Below are positions 25,386-37,261 of a DNA stretch of 64,000 nt, piece by piece. The number at the start of each line of letters is the position of its first letter. Position 1 is the stretch's first letter. Both the position numbers and the translations under genes were made by a program. Under the pieces are notes generated by a model, which had not been told where the DNA came from, made no database searches, and saw nothing but the letters and a program-made list of their open reading frames with translations. The DNA comes from Thamnaconus septentrionalis. Lineage: Eukaryota; Chordata; Actinopteri; Tetraodontiformes; Monacanthidae. The stretch lies in contig CM020519.1 of the NCBI GenBank assembly GCA_009823395.1, positions 13,636,001-13,700,000 of the forward strand. Reading direction: 5' to 3'.

Positions 25386-25540
25386 TGTGACAGTTGAGGG
25401 TCCTGTCACTATGCCTCCAATTGATCATGTTCCTGGCTACTTGGCCAAAGGAATATCCCTTTGGCTGACTGGTTAGCGCGCATGACTATTACCCGGGAGT
25501 CTGGGGTTTGAAGTCCACCCGGGCCCTCTGTGCCTTGACA
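25386..25540 (+). mobile_element. tRNA-like dispersed repeat, copy 1
   Basis: It begins TGTGACAGTTGAGGGTCCTG and runs through CTCCAATTGATCATG to a tRNA-like segment with an A-box-like TGGCTGACTGGTTAGCGCG and a B-box-like GGGTTTGAAGTCC, ending near GGGCCCTCTGTGCCTTGACA. A second copy lies at 44376-44548. It interrupts the gypsy relic, so it is younger than that insertion, or was carried within it. Confidence 0.65.
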
Positions 25541-25564
25541 CAATAGGAGCAGAGGTGTTGCACC

Positions 25565-25758
25565 TACTGTCGAAGATCCTGCTCATGGTATTCTTGAAAC
25601 GTAGTGAGTGATTGACAGACGCTGGAGTATCTGGACCGTTCGGCAGTGGCTCTGCCAGTGAAGTGTGACACCATAAACGCCACCTTCGCTCGTCCTGACA
25701 GAGAGGCACCAGGATTGAGTCGAAAGCGTAGATCGCGTTGGACAAAGAATGCCCTGCA
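25565..25758 (-). pseudogene. Ty3/gypsy gag (capsid) remnant
   Basis: The minus-strand frame contains FFVQ, then GRAKVAFMVSHFTGRA, then SVCQSL. This matches the capsid region of fish gypsy gag, where a KVAF...LTGRA...W motif is typical. Here the tryptophan-containing part after GRA has decayed, a small deletion is likely, and a stop follows at 25567. About 60 codons remain of a gag that is normally several hundred. Confidence 0.7.
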
Positions 25759-26283
25759 GTGTTACGACAGGAGATGGAAAAGGAACCGCAATTGCTCTAA
25801 TACTGATCTAGCCCAAAACGGAAACATTTTTAAAAGTCACTTAAACGGAATGTCTTGTCTTAAAAGCCCCCATTGAGGGGGCCTTACAAAGGGTTAAACC
25901 AGTCATATTTTCTGTAGTTCCTTGAAATAGATATCTAACAACTACTTCCATTTATACAGAGTTGTTCAAGGAAAGTGAAAAAAACATATATATTTTTTTA
26001 ATTACCAGTTGAGGACATAACAGACATTGACAGACATGACAGCTGATACCCTGGATTGAGCTCCATGACATGAAGAAGCGACACTGAGCTCAGTTTTTTT
26101 TTGTGAACAGGCATTGTGAGAGGTACACGTTCCCTGAGCAACAGGATGGAGGGGTAATCACAAGTGTCTTTCAATCTGCTGTCTCCATTGAGGTGGATCA
26201 TGCATCACCTCAAATGTTGGTACACTACATTTGGACTATGAGAGATATATATACACATATATTATCATTTGTTAAAATAAGAA
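25759..26283. other. Non-coding flank of the gypsy relic
   Basis: No 5' LTR or primer-binding site is recognised here. There is an AT-rich stretch at 25980-26000. No gene. Confidence 0.5.
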
Positions 26284-26337
26284 TTCCCCGTGACCCTGAG
26301 CTTGGGAATAAGCGGGTATGGAAAATGAATGAAAATA
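26284..26337 (+). mobile_element. SINE 3' tail fragment
   Basis: CCCGTGACCCTGAGCTTGGG, then AATAAGCGGGTATGGAAAATG and GAATGAAAAT: the last 55 bases or so of the SINE family at 15001. Confidence 0.7.
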
Positions 26338-28333
26338 AGAAATAAGATTTGTGTGGCAGCAGGCTGTCTCTTCTCTTCCCTTCCATCTTTGCTGTGCATG
26401 CTGAAATTGGATGTCACTTTTTTTAGGCAATAGGCCGCATTCCGACAGCTGTGATTTACACTTCCACACAATGTATGCAGATGAAAAGCTCTATTAAAAC
26501 ATATAGGGTGAAAAAGACAACTGCTGAGCAAAACAGAAACAAGGACAAAAAAGCAATTGCAAACAAACAACAAAAAAAAAAGTTATTGCTTGCGTTGGGA
26601 TAAACGTGGCCGAGAGCTTTGGCCCATCTGTTGTATTTGTATGTATTAAATTTTTATATTCAACCACGAAAAAGACCCGACTCCTGGTTTATTTTTTATC
26701 TCGCATTTCTCAGATTCTGTGGCTCCTGAGAACACTTCAGTTAACTGCATCTTTTAACATTCATATATGCAGATTGTGACTTCACTCTTTTGTCGTTACG
26801 AAATCACAGATCTGCTACAACCTGAGGAAGAAGGAAGGGATTAAAGTCCCAAAAAAGACAATTTGTACATATTCAGTTTTGTGTTGCTTAAAATGATTCA
26901 TGAAAGTGAGCATTCATCACAAATGTTGTTTACGCCACACATGTGCAGCTCGTTCCTTTTCTTGGTTGTTCAAGCCATAAAACAACCACCGCATTGCCAA
27001 CAGAACCCAGCCATTTCCCAAGCAAAAGCTGCCAGCCACATGCATTTTTATCTAATACGCACACACACACACACACACACACACACCTGCAAGGACAGAC
27101 GCACATAAATTTCTTATAGGAACTGCAGCATGTGGCAGGTGCGAAAGCCATCATGCGTTGAATTACAATGGGGTAATTGAGACATTGCACTGAAATGAAA
27201 TTCAAAAAGAAATACCATGCGGCTCGGGAACAGACACATCGAATAAGTGAAGCACGGACCCCACGGATCAGATTGTGCACTTGTTTTTGGTTTATTTTTT
27301 TTAGACATAATAACTAAGAACACTAGAGGGATGCTTGTTAAACACTATTTACAAGAATAAATGCTGGTGCTAGCTAAGTGTATTAGCTGCTTCCAAGTGC
27401 ATATTTCAGAGGATCACCTTTGTCTGCATTCTGCATCTTAGGGAAAAAAACAAAACAAAAACACACACACACACACAAGACTAATAAGAATGTGGTCTAA
27501 ATCAGCTCAACATGAAAAGTAGGGAACTACACAAGGCAAAGCTGAATTAAAATTGAATTGAAAATTGGTTGTCAGAAGTAAAAAAAATGATTTTCAACAC
27601 TTACAGTCCAGAGAAGAGCTCTAATCAGACTGACAGTCTTATTATTATCCACTCGATGACAAAACCTATTGGCAGCGTCCACAAAGAGGCTAAGCCACAG
27701 GAGAGGTCACTGAAAAGGCTGCCTTTTCACAAACGGCTCTGTCAAAACATATTGATGGCGAGCTGACCGGAGGGGAAAAGCACGGGAGGAAAAAAGGTGC
27801 ACAAGATGTCATGACCGCCTGAACTGCTGGTGTTGACCCAGCTGATTTTAGTGCACTTTGTGCTTATGACTGCTGCCAAGCTTTACTGGGGTTACTGATT
27901 TCCTCTCAGAGGGCTCTGCACCTGCCCACAGTGCCAATTATTTTGTCAATTATGCTTGTACCTATTTTCAGACCCACGCTATTTCCGCTGGACCCATGAG
28001 GAGGAGCACGCTTGGTCATCCAAGAAGCGTCCATTAGAACAATGCACGTAGCGTTCTGTTTGCAGCCCCCCCCGCCCCCTGCAAAATGTGTTCAGTTTTA
28101 TTCTGCTGCAGCAGTACAACTACATGCGGACACTTCGTTGTTACCACTTGTTAGAAATATGAGAGCTTGGCGTTGTCACTAGGGCGTGGTCACTAACATG
28201 GGGGAGATATCAGCAAAGACTGAGCCCTTTGTGATGTCACACAGGTTTTGCTGGGGTTGCCTGGTCTCCAGAACTGCTTGTTTCAGTAGGCACATTCTGC
28301 AAAATGTGTATATAAAAATGTGTTGGTAATATC
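26338..28333. other. Unique non-coding sequence
   Basis: Contains (CA)n at 27060-27087 and 27462-27478 and an A-rich run at 26570. A balanced stretch at about 27830-28060 includes GTGCCAATTATTTTGTC. No gene. Confidence 0.55.
27060..27087. repeat. (CA)n microsatellite
   Basis: Uninterrupted CA units. Confidence 0.97.
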
Positions 28334-28592
28334 ATTTCTGTACAATTACCTTGAAATAAAATTGGCCTATTTGAATAATTTTTTTCTCCTGAGGAATAAA
28401 ACAATTGCTTTGAAATATAATTCACTAATTTAAATACATTTTCCACGGGGAATAAAATATATCTTAAAAAAATGGCTTTATAAAAACCGAGTTCATGTGC
28501 TTGTTAAAGAATTTCTGTACAATTGCCTTAAAAATAAAATTCACTTAATGAAATACTTTTTTTTTTTTTTTCTTTTGCTGGGGAATAAAATA
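28334..28592 (+). repeat. Three degenerate copies of a ~60-bp AT-rich motif
   Basis: Copy A (28334-28400), copy B (28401-28461) and copy C (28511-28592) share the order ACAATTxCxTT, AAATAxAATT, a T-rich stretch, then GGGAATAAAATAT or GAGGAATAAAA. A and C also share the lead ATTTCTGTACAATT. Divergence suggests an old local amplification. Confidence 0.65.
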
Positions 28593-31354
28593 TACTGTCA
28601 TTACTGTGGCTCCCAACTTGGCTCGGCTGTTAGAATGGTAATGTACCTGGGCCTTGCTGTGTTAACTTATTATGGAGTACACATTCCTTCTCCAACCAGA
28701 GTAATTAATGTGACTGACAGCCAGGCTGAGCGGACGACAGGTCAAGCCCTGTTGGGATGATTATTGAATCGTGTTAAAAGCTTACTGTGCTATCTGTTCG
28801 GGGAGGTTATTAGGAATTCAACCACAGAGGTGTCAAGGGCTGTCATTAACTCTTTCATTCCAACACTGAACTCAGTCAAGACAAAAGGTGGACAATGCAC
28901 TTAACACTAAAAATGTCCTGCTTTTCTAAAATGCATTTGTTACCAAAATACACTTCCTACACATCCAACCTGTCAATCTTCAAGATAAAGTAATGTTGAT
29001 GGTCTTGGTGTTCCAGATCTGCTCAGTGTTCCTGAAAAAAATAATTGAAAAAAATGGCTGTAGGTTCCCTTGAAGAGTTTTTGTTTAATAGCTATTGGCT
29101 CACATGCCTTTAGGCCCGACTACAACTCTCCACTTTGGTGGTTAAATATATGGGACTCTAACTATTTTTTAGAACTGAAGAACCAGTCCAGGGGCCTCAA
29201 CTGAACCCTTCTGCATTTTTTGAAAAATAGACAAGTAGACACGAGCGCATCATCGGCGTACGGGCAGAGATGCGGCATGATGTGTATTGTTCCCCCGCAT
29301 TAAAGTCTGCACAGTTTTTCTTCGGTTGGCCCTAACAAGTGTACTGCGATGGAAGATTCAGCCTCATAAATAGTACCATGTAAATTACCCTCGGGTGCTG
29401 ATATTGACTTGCTAAAATGAGCTTGGGTACGCCATGTTGCAATAAACCAGACGTCTTTATCTCTCTCTTTTTTTCCACCCTCATACGCAAACACGCGCAG
29501 ACACACACACACACACACACGCGCGGAAACACAGGCCTAACCAAATGTAATTTACCAGCTGCTTTCTAATGGGGCTTCATCTTTCAATATAAATGTTAAT
29601 AATCTATGATTACTCTTCCGCTGCAACATAGCGGGCCACAGTTCTTTCATGTATTTATCAAAGTTTCTCCTACTCCCGCTCACTGAATCTTCTTCATCAC
29701 AGCTTTCTTTTTGGGAAAAAGTGTTTTTGAATTCAGACATCAAGCGGGAGATTTCAATCCTTTGTGTTGGGTGGCATCGGGCGAGATGGCTGCGGAAGTG
29801 GCTCGGTGCATCTTTAACCCCATTTTTCCTTTTGTGTTAATCTGTTTGGTCTCGTCTTTGTGCGGTGCATGTGCTTTTGAGTCCTCGTAAGCTGGGAGTG
29901 AACGCATGAATAATATTCCGAGTGAAGGGATGAAAAGTTTAGATCAGCAGAGCAGAGCTGTCAGAATTGGGGGGGAGGGGAGTCCTTAAAAAATATTTCA
30001 GGAAAAAAAACTTTCTGGGGTGAAAAATATTTGTTTTACAATTCATATTTGAACTTTATATTCTGTCCCAACCAAAAAAAAAAAAAAAAGCCAGTTTAAG
30101 CAACATGTTGACACAGCATGACTGTGTAGTTGTCTTTCTTTGTTGCATTTGGCAGATTAAAACACAATGAATAAATATTCAATGATTAACAAAGGAATGT
30201 TCAGTTAAAATGACAGCAAACACTTTAAAACATTTTGAGACATTGAAGGTACAAAGTTGTAGCCGTATACAAATCCCAAACAAAAATTTGAGTGAGTGAC
30301 TCATAAGACCATTTTTGTATTTCCAGTCTTCCACTTGAGAGTTGAGCGGCCCTTATATGCATCGTCACTGATCTGTCGCCGATAACTGAGCGGCTGGACA
30401 GTTGGATTGACGGATCGTCAACATTGGTTGTGTTTATGGACAAATGGTATGTGCGGTTTTGATCATTAAATATCACACGTCACAGTCATTTGCCATGCAT
30501 AATTAGTCAGAACTCATATTAGATTCGGCAAAGACGACCTTTTCATCCAACCCCTCCCAGATACCCAAGACGGCCATTACGTGAGGATGCAAGATTCCTT
30601 CATCCCATTTATTTCCCATTTGTCAGTGTCTGAGTGAGGTTATAAAAGCTCGGTTAAGAGCCACATTAGCAGGATGTGGCGCAACAAAGCTATGGATTAA
30701 TACTCTCTGATCCCCCTCTGTCAGGCCCATTAAAATGTATGCAATTTGGCATTATCTCTGGTGCCATGCCCGCTTGTCTACTCCACACGGTGGGGCCTAA
30801 GTTAGAAATAATTCTCTCTGTATCACTGCCTCATTTGCTGTGCTTAATGACTCGCCGAGTCCTCTGTTTTGCTTTCTGTGCGTCCCCTTCACTCTTCCTT
30901 AAAAAAAAAAGAAAAGAAAAAAGATAAGGCATGTCTATCTTTTTCCTCAAACCTGTCAATCATAATCCACAGCCGAAATTGCATTCCACCCCTTTCCGCT
31001 GGATTCATGAAGGCCAGAGCTGGCTGCCTGTACATTTTCATCTCCAGAGAGTCTGGCCTTCCCTTGGATTTTTCCTTTATCAAAACTATGCTGGAAATTC
31101 TACTAAAATCAGATCACTTTGATATCTGCACCTGCTCCTATGTTAGAGATAGAATAGATTTTTTTTTTTTTACTCCGTCTTCCAGGTTCCAAAAACATCA
31201 TATATTAGTTTGTACTCTTCAGACCAAAAAAATAAAAAATATATATCTGCAGCTCAATAGCAGCTTTGCTGTACATCTGCTGTGCAGTGATGAAGAGGAG
31301 GTGTAGGGGTCTCTGCGGTGTGAATGAGTGTTTCCTGTTTTATTTTGAAATCAG
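28593..31354. other. Unique non-coding sequence
   Basis: Contains (CA)n at 29499-29521, A runs at 30072-30089 and 30900-30920, and a balanced block at 30590-30850 with ATGGATTAATACTC and GCCCATTAAAATG. The plus-strand frame at 30869-31306 is lysine/phenylalanine-rich and has no domain. Confidence 0.55.
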
Positions 31355-31700
31355 TTTTTTTTTTCCCCTGTTGTTCGTGTTTTTTTTGTTTTGCTTTCCG
31401 TTCTTAATTAGTTTCACCTGTTGTTGATTACCTGATGTGTTCCACCTGTGTCTTGTTCCCATGATTATGTAAGCCCTGCCCAAGTGTGTCTAGTTTGACA
31501 AATTGCCTTTGTATCCTTCAACGAGCACTCCAGTGGTTAGTCCCATTGCCTCCAGTGTTTGACCATTTGCCCGTGGTGCCCAGTTTTTTCCGGACCTCGT
31601 GTGTTTTGACCTGCACCTGTTTTTGGATGAAAGGGACCGCCGCCTGGATCATAACCCTCTGCTTTGATCTTTTCCGTTTTCCATGAGCCCTCCTGCTCAG
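31355..31700 (+). mobile_element. LTR-like fragment
   Basis: It contains TTTCACCTGTTGTTGATTAC, then CCACCTGTGTCTTGTTCCC and ATTATGTAAGCCCTGCC, followed by C/T-rich sequence with many TGTT words. This texture resembles LTRs of fish gypsy-type elements. No TG...CA borders, coding region or second LTR were found. Confidence 0.4.
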
Positions 31701-33599
31701 CCCATTTCAGGAGGGCCCATTCAAAGCAATTGCATTATTTAGCAGAAGGAAGGTTTTTGATAATGTATGAAGTTATTAGGCCAGCAAATCCTATTACAGA
31801 TGTGTAGTAATATTGTCATTTCTAAGATAAGGAAGAAATAAAATTGATGGTTTAAATGCTTTATGGAATTACTGTGTGTGTAAATTAAATTACCGAAGTT
31901 GATTTTTATTGTAACTTCTAATAACGGGGACATGAGAAAAATGGTAGGGTTATATTTTTAAATGGAACACAATTTCATCACTATGTGTTGTCGTTTTATG
32001 CTGCATGTACTTGCAACAAACTGACTACCTGCACATTCGCAGCATACTCTAAAAAATATAGGAACAAATATAACAGACAATTTTTTTTCAAAGGGTCAAG
32101 CGACAACACAAGCACTAAATACTGCAAACGAGAGGCTGTCCCTTCTTGTATTGACTGTTGCAAGTTACGGTACTGTCCGAGCAAAGGGTGCTGAATTTGC
32201 TTCTATTTGTTGTTTATTGACACTGTGTGCGGAAGGGGAGGGTCCAAATTACACAATTCATTCTGAGAGTTCATTTCAGCATGGCGATGGCCGCCTTAGT
32301 TCATTGAAACTGCATCAAACCAACATTGGTTGTACCATTCCATTGGCATTAGGATCACAGTTTATGGGGTAAAGTCCAAAATAGCACATTTCAAAATCCA
32401 ATAGCATTTTAAAATTTGGTCGGTGAAGCATCTAATCCTTATTCAGAACTGGAAAAATAAAATATGATCAATTTTTTGACATAAATATGAAAGACTGGTA
32501 GAGTGAACAGCGTGAGAAAAAAAAGGTGAACACTGAATAAAGCTACATGCATTTACTCGATCAGATCAGCCACAAAACAACTACAAATCACACTCAGGTG
32601 GCGGTAACTGCAAAATATATAGCGCAACAAAAATATTTAAATATACTGACGCGCCTTGACTGCCTTCCGAACATGGCCGCAGGGTTTCAGGTTCACACAA
32701 TGGGTCCCGAGTTCATAAAGGTTTCTGCGAACCTCCGCCAGCGAAAGACGAAGCTGATGGACGAGGATCGCGCCTGTCAAAACGGGCAAGACGCCGCTTA
32801 GCACCGGCTTTCCTGACACAACGCACGACATATTGGGTGGTGAAGATGCAAATGGATTATTTGGCGTGCAACGTGATTCATCAGCAGGCTGAAAGTGATT
32901 GAAGGGCGAAATCGCTCCGTGCCATTGATGTCCGTCATCAGTCCAGACACGGCGCAGCGACCCGCTGGCGACGACGACGGTCTGAGTGTCCTGATTGAAC
33001 GCAGCGCATCAGGGACGACAGAACCTCACCTGCTGTGAGACCGTACAGTCCTGGGTTACAGTTGGGTGGCTGCAATCAATTTTTTTTTTTTTTTTGCTAG
33101 AAGTATCTCTGCCATTGTACCTGGTAGAAATTGGTGGCACCCAAAAAAAAAGTTGATTTAAATAGGAAGGTGTCTCTCACCTAAAGTCCGCTGGCAACAC
33201 GTCGGGTGTGAGGTTCCGTCCGTGTGCTACGCGCGGTCTGTTTCCACTTTAATTGGAAAGGACGACTTAACGTGACGGGGAGGGAAGAACGGCGCAGATT
33301 GATGTTCCGGCGATCGGCTGCGCTGCCGTGCCGGTGGCGGTGCTCAATCTTCTTCTTAGGTTTATTGGCGGGCGGCAAACCAATGTTCAAGCTGCGTGGC
33401 ACCAAAGGCAAATTGCCAGCAAAGTTGCATTATCGCAAGAGAACGAGATTTTCCTCCACATTTCCACTTCCATTTTTTGGCCTAAAAAGTATTTCTTTAT
33501 TTCTTTATTATTTATGTACTTACGTATTTAGCGACTTATATTACCAGTTATCTGCTCCACGCTTCATAACTGTGTTCACCCACTGATTTCCTCAGGAAC

Positions 33600-33805
33600 G
33601 CTGAATGTATTGCTGCCTCCATACAGGGATTCCATTTGATTTGAATTTATTTTGAAATGCAAATCGTTGTAATAATCAGAACAACAGAGGTCCATAACCT
33701 ATTTGGAGATAATAAGCGGATGCAGCAGAGGATGCACGGCGTAATAGGCTTATCTCCAACTTTACGTCTTTGTCCTGGTAAACAGAACAGCAGGGCTCAT
33801 TAGAT
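33600..33805. promoter_or_regulatory. Candidate conserved element with facing GATA sites
   Basis: TTGGAGATAATAAGC at 33703-33717 and GCTTATCTCCAA at 33748-33759 form an inverted repeat, apart from three extra bases in the left arm, and each contains a GATA word. The flanking sequence is balanced and holds AATAATCAGAAC and CTCATTAGATG. The sites are seen; regulatory use is inferred. Confidence 0.2.
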
Positions 33806-34159
33806 GTAAGTAAATCCCCCCCTCATTATTCCTTCTGTAATGAAATAATTGCAATCAGCATGAGCAACAAAACAATTAGACAAGGCGACCAGCCGAACGG
33901 TTGAAGATGTTCCGCTAGCATGATGAAGGCGCTAACAGAAACAGACAAGACTCCACAAGCATTTTCTCTAAGTTGAATTTCAAGACACAAAATTTTCCCA
34001 CTCTGGACCAAAGAATGCACATCATGCACTGGCGAGGTCCACAGTTCAGTCGAAACTGAATTCAAAGTTTGACCCGTCCTCTTACTCCGCCTGCCCTCGG
34101 TCGCGAGACAGGAAAATGGGGATCGGTGAAAAGGTAACCGCGTCACAGATTATCCGACT

Positions 34160-34740
34160 TCACAGACTTTTTCCATTACGCAGCCTGTCGAGAGTTTCCT
34201 TTCGAAGCCTTTAAACACGGCGAAGGACTGACACAACTCAGGGTTGAAAAGGTGCGGACGCTGTCCAGGGGTGATCAAAGGGGGTTTGCTCCGGGTTCCG
34301 ATCTCAAACAGCGGACATCAAACGCCTGCTCGCTTGCCGACAGTTCAACCTGACTCACCTCGCCTCGATAATTAAGAACGGCGGCGCATTAAAGGAGAAA
34401 ACTCTGGAAAGCATTGGAGCCGGGTTGCTGGACTCTCGCCCGCTGGAATCGCTTTCTCACCCGCCTGTCGGCGCGACCATTAAAATCTCATGTTAACAGA
34501 CCCCGGATCCAGCGGAGAAAGTACAGCAGCGTCTCGCTGGTTATCGCACAGATAAGCGAAACTGATGGGAATGGGCGAGGCCCCCCCGCCGAGCTGGAAA
34601 AGCTGATTACCCGCAGCCACACGCTCGCTCGCTCGCCTGGGAAGAGTGACACAACTCGGCGCTCAGCGCCACTCGGAACAGCACTACTTAAGGCACAGCA
34701 GCTCATCCAGTCGCTCACTTCGTACTGCCTGGTCAAGTGA
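34160..34740. promoter_or_regulatory. CpG-rich block, possible CpG island or enhancer
   Basis: CpG is frequent throughout (GCGGCGCATTAAAGG, GTCGGCGCGACC, CTCGGCGCTCAGCGCCACTC). Words such as CGATAATTAAGAACG (34367) and GCACAGATAAGCG (34548) are present. No start codon in good context, splice donor or conserved frame supports an exon. It may be a distal CpG-rich regulatory region. Confidence 0.2.
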
Positions 34741-35935
34741 TTGGAACAGTGAAGCGGTTGTCCCTGAATGTGAAACTGGTCCAGTCTGGCAGACTAGAAC
34801 TCATTGTCACAGTAAGTGCAAACTGAAAAAAGGAGATATTTCCTTTATTTATTTATTTATTTATTTTTTTTTACTTTGCCAAGTTATTTATTTGCCTTGT
34901 AAGGAAACAAAAATACCGTCGACTACAAAAAGCTTCTGTGCTCGGTTGCTAAACTTGTATTAGTCGATAGGGGGGTGTTGCGAAACCCGAACATCTAAGA
35001 TTGCTGAATGGATGCTGGTACAGTTTTTCTTTTTAACACTCTATTCTTCTATGCAGAGGTGAACTTACATTTGCATACAATTGGAAAAAAAAAGGTTAAT
35101 CAATTCCTCACCTTGCATGGCAATGTTTCATTGTATGACTGGTCGATGAACGAGGTTCGTGGAGTCTTAGTTGATGCAGGGCTTCAGTCAATATTCAAAC
35201 TCTTGCATTATAGGAAGGAGGAAGCATGAGTTTTTGGCCGACACACAACTACACATAGGTGGACATGTAAACAACACAGAGGGCAACATTAAAATTTGGA
35301 ACAGCAGACAACAACGCTTACATTATGATGCAATGCTTCTATAAAATACATCTATCTATCTATTTGTTTTTGTTTTTTTAGTTTATAGCAGGTTTAACTC
35401 CCTGGTTTAAAGGCTAAACCAGATATGGTGTGTTGTCAGATTTCTGCCAGGTTCTCCTCCCATTCAAACAGGCCAAGAATATATCCACAGAGAAATATCA
35501 ATCAATCAAATCTGCCACCTTACACTAAAATGATTTTAATTATTGCCTTGTAAGCCCCCGGCAAGACGTTTTGATGAGTGTCTGAAGGTCCAGCCATACA
35601 TGTCGGGTTGCATTGTTACTCTTCTTCTCGCCTCTTGACTGCTTTCTTGACTGCTTTCTGAGGTGCTTGAAGGCAGACGGGGCGGGAAGACCAGAACGTA
35701 CATCTTCCTAAAAAAAAAAAAAATGGACAAGAGTGAAAAGGTGTAAGCGCAAGCAATCAGGAAGATATATTAACAGTCTGTGTAATAATTCAACAGCAAA
35801 AAAAAAAATGACATGAGTGTTTCCATGTTCAGGGCAGAATCCTATAAAATGAGCCGACCCCCCCAGGAGCTAGTTCAGGCTGGGCTAATATACACGCGAC
35901 ATGCTCGACAACTACCAATCAAATGCACCCTCTGA

Positions 35936-36293
35936 GGCCTTGTTCAGACTGCCAGCCAAAATCCGATTTTTAGCAAATCCAGATTGACACCGGATGGCTC
36001 TTTTGTAGTCTGAACAGTCACAAACCACATCAAATCCGATTTTTGCAGAACAGATTGAAACTACGTTCGGGAGGTTGTTTCAAATGGCATTTGGACAGAT
36101 GCGTCTCAATCTGAACAGCTCAGACGTCGTTGCTACAGAAACCTGTCAGATGGGTCAATAATGTGGCCCAGTCTGAACAGGGTCAGATCCCATTTGGACA
36201 CTCGCTAAAACCAGTGTGGACAGTCGGCCCTAAAAATCGGATTTGAGAAGGGATCTGATTGGAATCGGATTTGCCTGCAGTCTGAACGCAGCC
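35936..36293. mobile_element. PIF/Harbinger-like MITE
   Basis: The left end GGCCTTGTTCAGACTGCC and the right end, read on the minus strand as GGCTGCGTTCAGACTGCAGG, form a terminal inverted repeat extending about 34 bases with small gaps into AAATCCGATT. The interior repeats TCTGAACAG and ATCGGATTT words. Flanks are TGA on the left and TTA on the right, an imperfect three-base duplication. It is 358 bp with no coding capacity. Confidence 0.6.
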
Positions 36294-36715
36294 TTAATTT
36301 GCCTATATATTTAAATGGTTCAATCCCTCAACTCTCCCTGTGCCTGCACCAGTCTTGCACCTGTTATTCCAACCCGAGCATCCTCCGGACCTAGCATGCT
36401 CTAGGGTTTGTGTGTGTTTTTCTCATCACTCCTCATAATCTCTGCCAACCTGTCAGAGTTCGTGATGTGTGTTTCCTCTGGGCCATCCACAATGTCAACG
36501 CTAACCTGCTGCGGGGAGCGATGAGGTCCGAGCCTGGACGCCAATCTTGTAACATGCATTCGCTGTTGCAAGAAACATGTCAACCGTGAGTTGTCTGACT
36601 GAAATGCAGCGATACACACGTTTTTGTCCAAAATAGAACAAATTCTTCAGTGTCTGAGAGATGAACGTTGATCCAGAAATCATTATTTTGCAGTCAAGGG
36701 CAACAGTTGGATGTT
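36294..36715. other. Unique spacer between MITE and SINE
   Basis: No gene, RNA or repeat recognised. Confidence 0.5.
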
Positions 36716-37032
36716 TGTTGTTTTTCCACTACTGCTCCTCATCCTCTTAGGGTCATGAGCGGTGCTAAAGCCTATATCGGCTGTCTCCGGGCGAAGGTGG
36801 GGTTACACTCTGGATAAATTGCCAGTTTATCGCAGGGCCACATAGAAAGACAAACAGCCACATACACTCACAGAGTTCCTAATTCTCCTCACGTGCAGTC
36901 TTGGGACTGTGGGGGAACCTGGAGAGAATAGCAGCGTGAACATGCAAACTCCACACAGAAAGGCCCTGGGCCTTGGGATTGAACATTTGACATTGTTTCT
37001 GTGAGGCAGCTGTGCTACCCACTGTGTCAGGT
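36716..37032 (-). mobile_element. Near-complete SINE copy
   Basis: On the plus strand it reads from the tail (TTAGGGTCATGAGCGG) through GGGCGAAGGTGGGGTTACAC, TGCCAGTTTATCGCAGGG and GAACATGCAAACTCCACACA to a decayed tRNA head (CCACTGTGTCAGG). Same family as the copy at 15001, about 20-25% diverged by eye. Confidence 0.75.
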
Positions 37033-37261
37033 TCGAATTCTGACTCTCAAGTAGTTCAACAGTTGGAAATCTTATGTGTGAATGGCTAGTTTGACTGATC
37101 CCGAGCTTTGCTATCAACCGTGAAAACTTAGCAAGCATAATCAGTGAATTTGTGTCAACGCAATGCAGCAACCCATTGTACCCCGCCCCAACCCGACTAG
37201 CAAAGCTCAAATTTCCTCAATCAATGTCACCTCAGGTTAATGTCCCAGAGTAATCCGAATT

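Larger units (their letters stand above)
24648..25758 (-). mobile_element. Degenerate, internally deleted Ty3/gypsy retrotransposon
   Basis: Read on the minus strand, from right to left on the map, it shows a gag capsid remnant (25758-25565), a foreign tRNA-like repeat (25540-25386), an integrase remnant (about 25330-25170), a polypurine tract and a 3' LTR. Protease, reverse transcriptase and RNase H are absent and no 5' LTR is seen. All reading frames carry stops or shifts. The order gag, integrase, LTR matches Ty3/gypsy and the protein words are those of abundant fish gypsy elements. It is dead and old. Confidence 0.75.
31701..35935. other. Unique non-coding sequence with CpG-rich blocks
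   Basis: CpG-rich parts lie at about 32670-33010, 33190-33400 and 34160-34740. A T run lies at 33080-33097 and TTTA repeats at 34843-34866. No coding exon is supported despite several 60-120 codon frames. The segment TTCTTCTTAGGTTTATTGGC with GGCGGCAAACCAA (33347-33382) resembles a dispersed repeat seen in fish but is too short to classify. Confidence 0.5.
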
